NCBI GenBank assembly: GCA_014549065.1
Contig: JACDOX010000013.1
Coordinates: 806,001 to 870,000 of the forward strand
Direction: 5' to 3'
Source: Cardinalis cardinalis
Lineage: Eukaryota > Chordata > Aves > Passeriformes > Cardinalidae
Length of the DNA stretch: 64,000 nucleotides
Below, piece after piece: positions 48,501 to 61,690 of this stretch (the first letter of the stretch is position 1; each line of letters opens with the position of its first letter). The notes beneath the pieces were generated by a model. That model was not told the DNA's origin. It ran no database searches and worked only from the letters and a program-made list of their open reading frames with translations. The translations under genes were made by a program, and so were the position numbers.

Positions 48501-51500
48501 TTTTGACATCTGCCTTCTGCAAATGAATGATTTACATANAAATACCTTTAAACTTCAGCTGTAAGATTTTTTTGTAATCTGTTGAAGATTGAATGATTAT
48601 GCATTTCATAAAAATGCTGTTAAACTTAATTTTTTAAAGAAAGAAAATTTTTAAAAAATTTAAGTGGGATTTTTGAAATTGTCAACCCTCTTTTTACCAG
48701 CAGCAGCTCAGCAGCATTTTTACTCACCTGTCCTGTGATTATTTTGCCTTTTTTCCCCCCTCTATGCTTCCTGCCCCTTTCCCCTGCNTTTGGAGTGCCC
48801 CCATTGCTTCTGCTCTGCTCCTGAAGCCCCTGCATGTGAAGTACTATTGCTGAATGGGAAAAAATTCTCTGCACAAGGGCAGCTTACCTGGAAAGTGGGG
48901 AGTAGTAGGACCCTAATTCCAAAGAAGGAAAATGCAAGCACAGACGTGGCATTTGGGGGCNGTTCAAGAAGTCTAAAGCACTATGTGGAACCAGACTGAT
49001 ATCTATAAACACCAGCTAGATTTTGTGTTCCTTCATCTCTCCTCCCACCTTCTAAGAAAATGATCCAAGAAAAAGCAACTGATATATAGACAGAGTCTCT
49101 GGCAAATTTGGGTTGCATCAGGGTATTCGGAAAACTCTGTGGCAAGTGTTTTTGTGCCTAAGAGCCTGTAAGTAAATTTGCAGATTAAAAATAACATTCT
49201 TTCAGGTTCAGCTTCTAAACAGATAGAATGATCTTAATATCTGTCTTGTAAATGTTTATACTGACAAAAATCTGTAAAGTAAAGTTTGAATTGCAAATTC
49301 ACCTGTATTAAATGTTGACCTCCTGGAAAGACACTTAAATACACTTTCATAAGCGAACCTTGTTTATAGTGCTGAAGTGNATAACTTGGAGGATATTCAA
49401 ATGAAATTGTTTTGGAAGAGCTTTTTGCTTCCCTAGTTTTCTGAGCAAAACTTNCAGAAAAACTATGCAGTCAAATACAAATGATGTTTCAGTGGGAACA
49501 GTTTATAATAGCTTTGTTCTGATGCACATTTATACCAGCTTTGCACGGATGTAACTCCTGGTTCCGGATGAGCAACAGTGGCAGAGAACACACAGTCAGT
49601 CCCTGGGGAGTTGAAATGGGGAGAAAAAAGTGATTGTGGTGTATGTAATGNTGTATATGTATAATAAGGCATTTCTATAATACTCTGTGTGTGTTTATGC
49701 AGTACATGTGATTTATGTAGAGAGATTCTATATCCATACAGTTGAAGTGCTGTGCATTTATCTTGTATGGAAGCTGGCTTCTCTCAGTCTGGGTCCAGGC
49801 TGAGATTAGCTGGAAGGAAGCAGGCTCAGGAGGGTTTTTCCCTTCTCCTGGCAGCCTGGTGGGCTTGGGGCTCCTGGNAGGACTCCATCCATCCATCCGT
49901 CCATCCCCATGACCTGCTCCCACTGACTCCTGCCTGCCCTCCTGCCTCGGGGGCAGCTGCCCCTGCCAGGCCCAGACTTGGAGAGAATTAAACCATTTTT
50001 CTGCCCTTGAGCCAAATCCATGCCAAACGGTCCGAGGGAGCTTGCCACAGCTGCTTTTCAAACATCTCTAATATTTTAATCCGTGCTCAATAGTTCATGT
50101 TACTCCAAAATCAATCTTATTCCCCATCCCTTTTNCTCTCTTGGTCCCTGTAGGCTATTTTCCCGTTCTCGCAGCACTCCCACCTACTCCATGCTGAATT
50201 AATGTTCTGTTTACCCTCTAGTCCAGATTGTTAACAGCATGACCCTGGTCCATGAAGTTCAGTGGCTTTTATTAGGTTTAAATCAGTCCTTTAATAGGGC
50301 TGCTCATTCCTATTAAAGCCTGGCAGATTGACTTCATTTTTTTTCCTTATATCCAAAGAAGAAGAATCAGAAACACCCATTACCTCTAGCATAGTTGCAT
50401 TTCAAGTCAAAACAGGTTGCTTTTATTTCTGGGATTTCCACTAGGTTTTTCTGTCATAACCCCTGGCTCAGGCAACAGTTCTTTTTCTCTTTTTTTTTTT
50501 TTTTTTCTGGAAAGGGTAAACAGACTATTTTTCGCTCTCTCCAAGACTTCTATACAGATCATAATTCCTTACAAACCCGAAAATGTGAATGTCAGAGGAC
50601 CTGGATTGTTCCCACTTACTGGAATGACGCTGCTAATCTCTTCCTGCATCTGATTTATATGTAAATGGAAAGGAGGTGGCTTGTAGGGAGGCCAAATAGG
50701 AATCCCTTCTGTTATAGGAAACCACAGCTGTGAGTCATTCCAAATGAAAAGCTTAGTAAAAACATCAACATCCCTAAAATATTTTTTGGGAAAAAAAATG
50801 CATGCAAGAGAAAATTAACCTNCTGATTCTAAACCAAATTATGGAGAGGTTTCATTTTTTTTTCTTTTTTTTTTCTGGATGTTCATTCCCTTTGCTTGAG
50901 GTAAGAACAGTGCTTTACTGCAGAAAGTGATTTTAAATTGTACCCAGAGCCAACTCTTTGAAGTTTAACAGCAGAGCAGAGATGAGTGAAGCTTTCATGT
51001 CCTGCACACTCAGAGGATCACTGACANGAGCAAACACTGCAGAATGAAGGTGATAAGCAGAACAGGAGAATTACAGAGCTACTTGAAGTTTGTACCTTTA
51101 TTAAGATGCCAACACTTACACAAAATGTCCAACTGCAATGCTCCGTGCCTTTTTACACTTCTGAGCTCTCTCCATAGGTAATTCTATTTACAGTCTTGAG
51201 CTACACTACTCCTGGGTTTCTCACCCTTATTTAACATTATATTTTCCCTTTTTTTTTCCCCTCTTCTCTTTGATGTGGCTCCTGAGAGGGCCTGGCTGTT
51301 CTGCTGTTCCCTGCAAGGANAGCAGCAACTGTGGTTTTACCATTCTACCTCCCTCAGTTCTGTAGCTGACTGTTCCATATGTCTCCTCCCACAGCTTTCT
51401 GTTTACTGGGTTTATTTTACTTGAGTTTTTGTTTGTTTGTCTCATTGGCCTGGAAGCTTTTCCATACCAAGGGGTTTAGGGGACAGCACTTCATCTGTAG

Positions 51501-53570
51501 CAAAGTATAGCCATTACACATTTCTTGTTGTTTTAGCAGAGTGTGGCCTGACCTTGAGTTATGTAGAGACTGCAGAGAAAAATGGAACTTCAGCTTAAAA
51601 CCATGACTGAAAAGTAGCAGGGGAATTCTCATCTATGAGGAAATGAGCAGCAGGCTCCATGAAGCTGTGTGGCTCCTGGCAGCAACTCCTTCCCCATGTA
51701 AGAGACAGAACATGAAATAAATCCACCAAACCTCTGCCTGGGATTTTAGTGCTCATATAGGTATTANGTACCTGTTTCCTAAATTTGCATGAATTTCCTT
51801 CTTCCATTTTATTTTTTTTTATAGTTGCTTGTTATTATTCATATTTGACATTATATAAAATTGTCAACTTTTGTTTAATACANTATGCAGCCAGGAAAAA
51901 TTTTATCTTTATAATGAATAAGAAGTGGCTCCTATAAATGTATAAATGTGTAAATTGCAGTTTGCCAGTTCCCTGCAGGGGATTTTGCATGTTATGAAGG
52001 AGGAGTGCAACACCTTCCAGTCACTCAGCCAATGTCACCTGAGTTCCATACATTTGTGTAAGTAATCATCACTTGTAAGCAGCATCAAAGCCAAGCAAAA
52101 TCCCCAAATACATAATCCTAGTTTTTTTCCCCAGGTTAATTATGTGTCATTCCTCTGATAATTTATTTGGTTTATATTATCTTAACCAGCAGATAACCTG
52201 AAGCAGTATTCCTCTGGCTGAGGAAAATAAGGGGTCAAATANAAACCTGTAAATCTAACAAAAGTTTCCTGTGTTAGTGCCACTGTCATTTAAATTTGTT
52301 CTAGGTANATTTACTGTTTAAACATCCTTCCTAATTTGATTATCAGCAAGATAAGATGTGGAGTTATTTACCTGCCTTTGTGTGCTGTATAGGTTTGTTT
52401 TGGCAACATTTCACAGAAGGCATATCTTTAAAAACATTAGTGATGTTGTACAGTATCTTAATGAACAAAGACTAGATAAATCTAGCAGGTTTTATCTACT
52501 TTCCAGCTGAATCACAGCTGTAAGAGGAGGCAAGCTTGGGACTTTGGCCAAAATTTACTTTAATCTGAAGTGGCCAGCAAGAAAACCCTGCAGGTGAGGA
52601 ATCCAGCCTCATGGTGACAATTAACATGCCCTTGCAAAACCCAGAGGTGTGGTTTGAAATTCTTGCACCCTTGTTGGAAACCTTCCTCTTTGCACTTCTC
52701 CTTCTTGAACAACAATATTGTTAGTCTGATCTCAGTTTATTTTTCAGAAGTCCAGTTCTGATGAAATCCTGTAAAATATTTGGGACTTCTACTACTCTAA
52801 ATTGTTCAAAGATGCTGTGGAATGAAGTTTAGGTCCTTGGAGTAGCTGTTGNCTTATGGTGATGGCAATAGAGTTGCTTCAGGAACCAAATAAGTTTGTG
52901 GCATACTGTATTCTTGGTTAGTATTCTGCTCATGCCTGCTAACAATTGAAATTTTTTTTTCTTGCTTTTTTTTTCTTTTCTGTGAGATTAAAGATTGCTT
53001 TAGGTCTCAAGTAACAACAGTTTGCTAGATGTTCTGTTTGTTAAATGTTCTTACCTGGATATTTGGACTATGTTCAGACTGTTCCTAAATCCTTTATTTG
53101 GTCATCATTTCTGCTTTGGTTTGGTGCTCTCAGTGAGTGATCTGAAATGNCCCTTTGTCGCTCGTTCTGGGCTGAGCAGTAGCTCTGTCCCAAACAGAAG
53201 GAAGGGGCAGCTGGTCACCTGTGGGTCTCCTGCTCCAGATTTTCAGAGCGAGCACTCAGTGTCATCAGCCAGATCACCTGCACAGAAGTGTTGTGTGAGA
53301 ATGAAGAAATCTTGCCGGTCTTCAGATTGTCCTGTCTGTATCCCTGCAGTGGCAATTGTTCTCACAGGACAGAAATTTTTAATTGGATCTACTGTCCTGT
53401 AGAATGTATCAAATCAGTAATGTATAAGCAGTCATGTATAAGACAGGACATCTAATAAATGCAGCTTTTTCTCATGCTGTGTGATACATTATCTGGTTCC
53501 AAATGCAACTGATCATTGGTTCTATTGAAGGCCTGTAACTTTAAAGGTGGAAAGACAATATGCATTAATT
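42567..53570. other. Gene-free intergenic stretch
   Basis: 11 kb without a recognisable gene. Only simple sequence is seen: short poly-A/T runs (for example 50488-50507 and 52950-52980) and a small degenerate CCAT run at about 49884-49906. The longest open frames (about 126 codons at 53022-53402, and 128 codons on the minus strand at 49675-50061) have no recognisable domain and contain ambiguous bases. Confidence 0.5.
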
Positions 53571-53574
53571 ANTC

Positions 53575-54022
53575 TGGAAGACAGAGGAGGGACACACAGA
53601 TGANCCAAGGGCTGGAGCACCTCCCCTATGAGGACAGACCAAAAGAGCTGGGGTTGTTCAGCCAGCTAAGGAGAAGGCTTCAGGGAGACCTCACGTGGCC
53701 TTCCAGGACCTGAAGGGGGCTTATAGGAAGGAGGGAAAGAGACTTTTTATATGGTGACAGGACAAGGGACAGTGGTTTTAAACTGANAAGGGGCAGGCTT
53801 AGGGTAGATGTAAGGAAGAATTTCTTTACTCAGAGGGTGCTGAGACAGAANCAGGTTGACCAGAGAAGCTGTGGATGCCCCACCCCTGGAAGTGTTCAAG
53901 GCCAGTTTGGATGGGACCCTGAGCTATCTGACCTAGTAAATGGCATCCCTGCCCATGGCAGGTAGTTTGGAACCCAATTATCTTTAATGCCCTTCCCAAC
54001 CCAGACCATTCTGTCTTGATTC
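53575..54022 (+). mobile_element. CR1 non-LTR retrotransposon fragment
   Basis: Sense-orientation CR1 3' portion: ggctggagcacctcccctatgag, a ttcagccagctaaggagaag segment, ggtgacaggacaagggacag, gtaaggaagaatttctttac, and the end cattctgtcttgattct, the CR1 terminal octamer region. 5'-truncated, diverged, with no intact frame. About 2.2 kb from the oppositely oriented copy at 56262. Confidence 0.92.
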
Positions 54023-54029
54023 TTACTTC

Positions 54030-56255
54030 TTTTTAATTATTCTCTTTAATTAATGTTTTTAATTTCTGGAAATACATCTTTCACCTAGTGTCCCCAAGAA
54101 AAAAGTGAAACAGGATCTAAAAAATCAGTTTATTTCGTTGCCAAAAATTGTCAATGTTTTCACTAATTTTCAATTTCCACTAACATTTCAAGTCTCAGAA
54201 AGGTGAATTTCTTTCTTCCCTTCTGTTGTTTAAGTCAAGAGAGTTTGGATCTGTGTTGGAAGGCTGGGAATCAGCAAACATTTCCACTTCTTCCTCTCTA
54301 TCTGCAGTAAATGTGGTAGTTTAAGCATCTCTTCATGAGATGCTGNTAAAAAATCTGTTGAGCCTGGTAAGATTGATAGAAAATTAGGTAGGTAAAATCT
54401 NTGTTAGGACAAAAAGAGCTAGGAGCCTCCTCCTGGAGAGAAGTCTTCCTACACTTGCCCTGCCAGCCCAGACACATGAATGAGATCTTTCCAAGTCCTC
54501 TGGCTGGATTCCTCCTGGTGCCCCAGGCTGGGTGACACAGTTTGCAAAGACTCCTCTCTGTTGCTCTCACATTTTAAATTGCAGGCACTTCAGCCTGACC
54601 ACAAATGCAGCAGAACTATTCTATCAGGAGTAAAGCAATGGTCCAGAAAATGCCACACGGAAGCAGCTGCAACAACATCAGTGGTGGTGTCCCAGGAGGG
54701 AAGGACCAGTGTTTCAGCAGNAGGTGACTCATATGCTTTTTGCTTCAAAGTACTTGTTTGAGAATATTGCCCACAGATTCTGCTGCTGAATTTAATTTCT
54801 TCCTGCTTCACAGTAAAATGTTCCCTAAACTCTTTGGGATTTTCATTAATGGGTTTGCTTTATGAAAGTAGAATAAATAAGCTGTTACAACTGTTTNTTC
54901 CAGTAAGATATTACTTTGCAGATGGGAGGCTCTTTGTTTAGTCCATCGCTTTAAAATGTTTCTTCTGGTAGAGAGATGTTATGTGTAAGTTAAAGAAAGT
55001 TTTAACTTTCCTTCCTTAGTATCAGTGACTAGCAAAACCATTTTAAAAGCAGACTTCACAAAATTCCACTGAAAAAACAGCAATAGCAGNTCACTCTTCC
55101 ATTGCCCCTGCAGAGCCCATACAGAACACAGCTGCTGCACATCTCCAGCTGCTGCCCTCTGTACCACAGCAGATTTTTGGGTTTTCTCTTGGCCAACTTC
55201 TTGGAAAGGTCCTCTTGGGTATTTTTGTCATCAATGAACATAAATTTTAAAGGAATCAGCAGAAATAGTATCAGAAAAATTATTTTGAGCAGAGAAGGGA
55301 AAGATTCCTCGGCTGAAGAATGGCTTTATCANAAAGAGGTATGTAGTCGTGCATAGTAACTGCTGAAAAAATAGATTAGATGATTTCATTATATAAAAGT
55401 TTTTCTGGCAGAGTCAGTATCCCAGATTCAATAGCAGAATGCTAGTAGTTAACATTACTGTGAAGCAGACTAAAGTAAAACACATAAACTCTATGGAGAA
55501 TCTTAATACACTGAGTGCTGGTCACACATTTCNTCTTAATATTTTGACTTATAGCCATTTTTAGCATTGACTGCTGTAAAACTACAATTTTCTCACAAAA
55601 GAAATTAAGTAACCCTATTATATATAGCTCTTTGCTCTCAAAATGTCTGTCAAATGAGGAGGAGGAAATATTGCATTTCATTTTAAGTTGAATAAGGGAA
55701 TTTAAAAAAGTTAAGATAATGGATGGGAATTTTCTGAATGTGGGTNGAGTATTTCAGTGTTATTTAGTCTAGTAATGAGTAAGGGCAGAATTAANTGCAT
55801 TTCATAACTTGTCTGTGTATCTGTGTCTATGTGTACCCATAGATCCTCTGTTGCAATTTTGAGAAATATGTGGAATTCCTTCCTGCTTTAAAATTAGTGA
55901 TGTCTGTGACACATTTATTTTCAAAGTACAGTATTACTCAAGGGTAATGTTTTGCTTTTGCTAAATGNGTGTGCACTTGCTTGCAACACAATCCCTGCCA
56001 TTAGTTGTGGCTGGAGGCTCCATCTGTAGGAGCAGTGTGCTTGGACACCACTCTTCACTTAAACCACTTCCTTGAAAACACTCCAATGGCAGCAGAGGGG
56101 GTTTGATGATTTCTTTTCCCTTAAGGAGCTCAGAATTACTGGTTTCTCACTTGCTTTTAGTTATATTAAAAAAAAAATNATGGAAGACTCCAAGCAGTAT
56201 TATCAGGAATAGCAACATGCATCTNTCTCAAAGCACAGGGGGTTACATGCCTTGC
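54030..56255. other. Gene-free stretch between two CR1 copies
   Basis: 2.2 kb of AT-rich sequence between oppositely oriented CR1 fragments. No gene or RNA is recognised. Confidence 0.55.
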
Positions 56256-56261
56256 TCAGAG

Positions 56262-56838
56262 AATCATAGNCTCATACACACATGGAATCATGGAATCAAG
56301 GACTCATGGAATGGCTTGGGTTGAAAGGGACCTTACAGGTCATCTCGTTCCCCTCTGCCATGGGCAGNGACACCTTNCACTAGAGGAGATTGCTCAGAGC
56401 CCCATNGAGCCTGGCCATGAACATTGTGGGGATGGGTCATCCAAAACTTCTNTAGGCAAATTATTCCAATGTCTCACCATCCTCTAAATAAAAATTTATT
56501 CTCCATATCTTATCTAAACCTACCCTCTTTCAGATTTAAGCCATTCTCCCCTGTCCTATCCNTACATGCCCTTCCAGGATGTCCCTCTCCAGTTCTCTTG
56601 CAGGATCTATTTAGGGACTGACAGTCTGCTCTGAGGTCTCACTGAAGCCTTCTCTGCTCGAGGATGAACAGCTCCAACTCTCTCAGCCTGTCTTCATAGG
56701 AGACGAGTTCCTATCCTNGAGACATTTGATCATCTTTGTGTCCCTCCTGTGAGCTGTTCCAACAGGTCCATGTCCCTATTGTGTTGAAGGTCCCAGAGCT
56801 GGATGCAGTATTGCAGGTGAAATATCTGTAGCATCAGA
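56262..56838 (-). mobile_element. CR1 non-LTR retrotransposon fragment
   Basis: Reverse-complement CR1 with its 3' tail on the left, seen as repeated 'gaatcatag/ggaatcatggaatcaagg' octamers. It then reads ggcttgggttgaaagggacc, gagccccatngagcctggcc, ctaccctctttcagatttaa and ccctgtcctatccntacatg, ending near cagagctggatgcagtattg. 5'-truncated. Longer than the other copies in the window and carrying several ambiguous bases. Confidence 0.93.
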
Positions 56839-58084
56839 CCAGGTCTAACATTTATTTTTGCATTTAAAGCTCAAAGAAAGTTTCCAGCATTATTTTGGTT
56901 TCCTAGCACTCTTAATAATTCTGAAATGCTTCTCCTGGGACTGTCCCTAGCTGGCTGGTTGGCTGAGAGTGGTCCTGGCACAGGAAAGATGCAGTTGAGA
57001 TAAGCAGACTGGGAGGATTTGGAGAAAGCCTTTGCANGGTGACTGAGCTCTGGCAGCAGGCTGCCTCTCCAGGCTGCTTGCCCAGGCAGTTTCCAGGGTG
57101 CTACAGGGGCAACTAGGGACTAAAGGCACATTCAGGTTTTGCTTTAACTCCCTTTATCAGCATGGGCAAAAATATGGCACTGGTTTAGTGATAGCAGTGA
57201 GTAAAGAAATATACCACTCCAACTGAAGCTCTCATTTCTATGGGGTGCACTACAAATCATGAGTAATCCTTGGACTGTGAATTCCATGTGAATGAATAAA
57301 AAACCATCCTTTGCTATCCAAGTTTCGTGTCAGTCTGGAGCTTCAAAACCATTAGTTGCAAAATGAATTGCAAGTAAATGGAAGATTTCATTGTGCTTCA
57401 TTTTCTTGCCAGACCCACAAGAAGCCTTACCCAGTTTTATTAATGAACTGGAAGATAAAAGAAAAATTAGAAGACTTTATTTTAGTTTTAATAACCGAAA
57501 TCACTCAATCATTTGAGCCAGTTCTACTGATGTACTCTACAAGGATCCGCATGTGTCACTATATGGAGCAAAAATATGGAGCACATTTTCCAGTTTCCTC
57601 CTCAATACTGAGGAAGCATGAAAAAAGTGGTGCCAGACTGCAGATGGTGGAGAGCCTTATGTGCTGGTTTTGTGTGCATTTCCATATAGCACACTGCATG
57701 TACCAAACACAACTACATTTCTGAAAAAATATACCACAAAGAGAGGCAGAACATACAACAGATGTTCTTGAATACTGTATTATATTTTCATCAAGTCACC
57801 CAAATTGTGGATTATAGACAAATGTGTTTACTAAATTAAGGAATTTCTTCTAATCTGGGAAATATAATAGATAATTTGCTGGTTTACCCTCCCTTTACTT
57901 CAACATTTCTTTCCTTTTAAGCAGGAAATGGGAACTCAAGTGGGCTACACCCAGTGTTTTCAGCATACCCNGGTGGCTGTACAGTTCCACCTGAGCTGGG
58001 GGCACTGATGTGGCCGTGCTGCCATGCACAGCTGATATGGCCAGACACATGCCACCCCTCTAAAGCCCCACGCTGTTCAGCAGC

Positions 58085-58152
58085 AGTTTCCACAATCCTC
58101 TTTACAGGTCTTAAAGGTCTTTTCCAACCCAAATAATTCTTTGATTCTGCAA
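58085..58152 (+). mobile_element. CR1 3'-tail fragment
   Basis: Short sense-strand CR1 end: tcttaaaggtcttttccaac followed by ccaaataattctttgattctg, the typical terminal sequence. Only about 70 bp, severely 5'-truncated. Confidence 0.8.
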
Positions 58153-61100
58153 ATATGAATTGCTGTTGGAATCCTGTCACAATCCTGCTACTTCAGGGAA
58201 AAGGAAAGAGAGTAAAGCAAGACTATGTGAGGGAACATTCTACCAGCTTATAAAGGATGACCTATCTGACAACTAGTTTATAGGCTGCCTAAACTGTGCT
58301 AGATTACCGTTCCTCAGTTTCAATCAGTTTTGAAGTGTTTACACAGTGCAGATCAGATTGAGCCATTAGGCTTGGATCCCAGTCTGGAACATTTTGAGAA
58401 GATACTGGTGGACTTTTAAAATCCTATCTCTTGGAAAGCCTTCAACAAGAGAAAGATTCTGTTCTACATTTTTTACATTTAGATCATATCTGGTGTTAGA
58501 AAGAGCCAATTTTAAAGAATCCCTTGGTTTTCACACATGGCACTTCATCAGTCATATCCCTTGCTCTCACAGTTTGCCTTCTAAAGGCTCTTTGCATATG
58601 TATCTCCCGTGGGTCTCTCACATTCCCAAATAGACCACTCAAAAAGGGAAGAGGAAGGCACATCCAAGAACAAGCAATGCTAAAGGTCAGTGCTTTTCCA
58701 GGCCTTGATTCAGAAAATTGTAATTTAGAAATATTTCAGATTCTGCAGCCTCCCATTTGAACTTTCTGAAGGAAACTTCAAGGAAATAAGATTTGGCACT
58801 GATAGGAACATCAGACTGGTGGGCGGACATATGGACTTCCCACCCAGTTTCTCATCAGCCTTCTCAGATGTCACGGGACCTGGTGGCAAGGGGATCCCTA
58901 AAAGAGCTGCTGGTGGCTGGGCAGGGCTGCTAACAATTCTCTGCTCAGTGAAAGAGAAGATGAGAATTTATCATTCCTTATTCTCAAGAGATATCATTCA
59001 TACCTTGGGAAGATCTGGAAGAGTGGACCAGAAATGATCTTTGTGAAAAATAATTTTTTGATATCGTGATGCCCTCAGATGGCTGGCAACTGAGAATTTC
59101 CGCTGTGACTGTCACTGCAAGGCCAGTGGCAAACCAGCTTAGGATTTTGGTGAAGGGAATGAGGAAGACCCTGTCTTTTACCAGGTCATCTTGGCTTTGT
59201 TTTCAGGCCATACTGCTACAGCAGCTCACATGCTTCCTGCTGTGCTCTGAGAGCAACAGTAACTGTATGGAATAAATATGGTTAGTCCATTGTCCAGTTT
59301 CTCTTACAACTACAAGACTACAGGATTTGTCTGACTCTCATTAACAACATATTACACTTACCTTGACTGATGCAGCTGTTCTGGAAAAGGCNTGATGTTC
59401 TTACAGATCTTTCACTGTGGAAGAATATCATCGGGACTTGGAGAGGGTAACTACTTTCACCCACATATTTGCAGTCGCATTCACATGAAACAGCCTTGTC
59501 TATAAAATTGTAAGCCCCTAGACTGAAAATGAAGAATATGGTACCATGAAGTTTGCCAAGCACCCTTTCAGTTGCTTTCTTTGTTTTGGTTGAATGTTAT
59601 TTTTGTGTACACAGATACATGGGAGAATGTACTCTGAATTCTGTACTTCTCTTGAGGCCTCTGCTCTGGGATCTGAACTGAGCTAAAAGAACACTGAGCT
59701 AAAAGAATTTGGTTTTTTTCTCATCATTACTAATCACTCTTCAATCAGTCATCACTAATGGAAAGAAACTCATTTAGGATGCTAGACCTGGANTCTCAAA
59801 ACCTGCAGTTTTGGCTGGCCTTGGTACTTCTGTTCAGACCTATAGGACTGTTGTGTTTACAAGTCTACAAACGCTCCAACATCAACCTCTTCCTCCTACT
59901 GTTCAGTGTGTGCTCCCAGTGTCTTCCCAGNCACTGAGGGTTTACTGTTACAAACATTTCCAACAAACATGAGGAGGACATGAATGCAGCAGCTTTGCCT
60001 CTGAAACACTGGAGAAGTGGGGCAAACAGGTGCTGGGCTCCCCTTGTACCATGCCAGTGGGAGCCAGGCAGCTCCAGGCGGGTGGGGAAGGAGCCATTCC
60101 CAGGGGACACAGGAGGGAAAGAGACACCTGAGCCTCTCCTGCAGGTTATTGGAGGTGAATATCAGGGCAAGTGACATGATCAAGGCCTGAGGTCTTGCTT
60201 GTCGTGGCAGAAGCAGGGTATTGGCATCAGCTGAGGGTGCAGAACAGGACAGTGGGCAAGTGCCCAGTCCTTAAGCGAGGAGGAAGTTTCTCCCAGTGCT
60301 GCTGCATCTGCTGCAGATTGATGGAAGACCAGTGAGGGACTCCAGGGGAAGTGTGCAGAGTTTTGTTATAAAAGCTCTCTGAAAGGAGTGGGGATTAGCC
60401 TGGTATAAAGCTGAGCAGTTGAATTTTTTACGGTTAAAATGTGACTGATTTGNAGCTGCAAGTTTTTCATGTAAAGCCAAATAATGTCCACCTTAGAAAT
60501 CCTGGAGCTGCAGTGTGTGGCAGGTTTTGTAGCCTGTGAGATATGGAAATTAATTACAAAAAGGTTTTGCAATTCTTTTGGGGTGGGGAGACAGTCTTGT
60601 GTCAACATTTTGACTTGCAAATATTCTAAAATGTCTCACACCACAAAAGAACTAAATCTGATTTTCCAGGCATATAATGACTTGTACTGATTAAAGAACA
60701 CTGCTCATATCTGGGTCCAATAAAAGTAAGTGAACAAAGCAAATAGACATGCAAATAAAAAAGAGATCTGATATGGCATGGTGTAAAGTTTAATCCAAAT
60801 AAGGCTATGAATGGGTTCTCCATAGCGCTTCATTGACAATAAAAAATGTATTTAAGGCAGTAAATGTACAACAGCTGGCAAATATCATGTGCCAAGTCTT
60901 ATTTTAGATTAGTAAAGAAAAAACTGAGACTTATTAAACTTCTGCAGTGATTCCCAGGATAGCCAGTTGGATTTTTAGAACCTTTTTCTGGTGCTACTAA
61001 ATTAGTTCCTTACTTTAGGGAACCTGTGGCCTTGAAAATGGAAGAATACACAGAAATTGTCAGATTGATGGAAACAAAGCAAAAATAAGCCTGAGAAAAG

Positions 61101-61569
61101 CAAATAGCTCATCCCAGCCTTAGTTCACTTAAAATGACTGAGAAGCAGNCAGGAAGGCAATTCATTATANAGCTGATCATCCTTGCACAGACAGGAGAGT
61201 GTGACAGTCAGTTTAATAGCCTCGGAAATGTTTTAATAAAATTTCTGCTTTCAAGTGCTATTTACCATCTGCTTGCAATGGCATGAATTTTAGAAAAATT
61301 ATAGATTTTTAAATCTATGTAAATGTTATAGTACATATTTTTAGTTTTAATTGTAAAAAATCAGATGAAAATAAACTGTGTAGAGAAAACAAAAAATCTT
61401 TTTGTTTGTCTTTTTCACAAATAGAAATATTTTAACAATTCAAGTTANAACTGTACCCTCAGTCACTACCAGTTAAATGGAAATTATTTTTTTAATAGTT
61501 AATTTAAATTTTTGCTGAGATGAGCAGTGTATCTCAGCCTGCAGAGTGACCAAAGGGATGAACCACAGG

Positions 61570-61690
61570 GTCACAGAATCACAGAATATTCTGAGTTGAG
61601 AGAGACCCACAAGGATCATTGAGTCCAACTCCTGACCTTGCACAGGACAGTCCCAAGAGNCACACCACAAGGCTGATGATGATGTGATGA
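61570..61690 (-). mobile_element. CR1 3'-end fragment
   Basis: Reverse-complement CR1 end: gtcacagaatcacagaatat, then gagagacccacaaggatcat, tgagtccaactcctgacctt and gcacaggacagtcccaagag. This matches the CR1 subtype with 'cacaaggatcatcgagtcc' near its 3' end, a different subfamily from the copies at 53.6 and 56.3 kb. Right edge approximate. Confidence 0.88.

Noticed and set aside
57356..57724. 122-codon plus-strand frame, among the longest ambiguity-free frames in the gene-free right part
   Set aside because: No recognisable domain, promoter or splice context; one frame of this length is expected by chance in 41 kb. Not listed as a gene.
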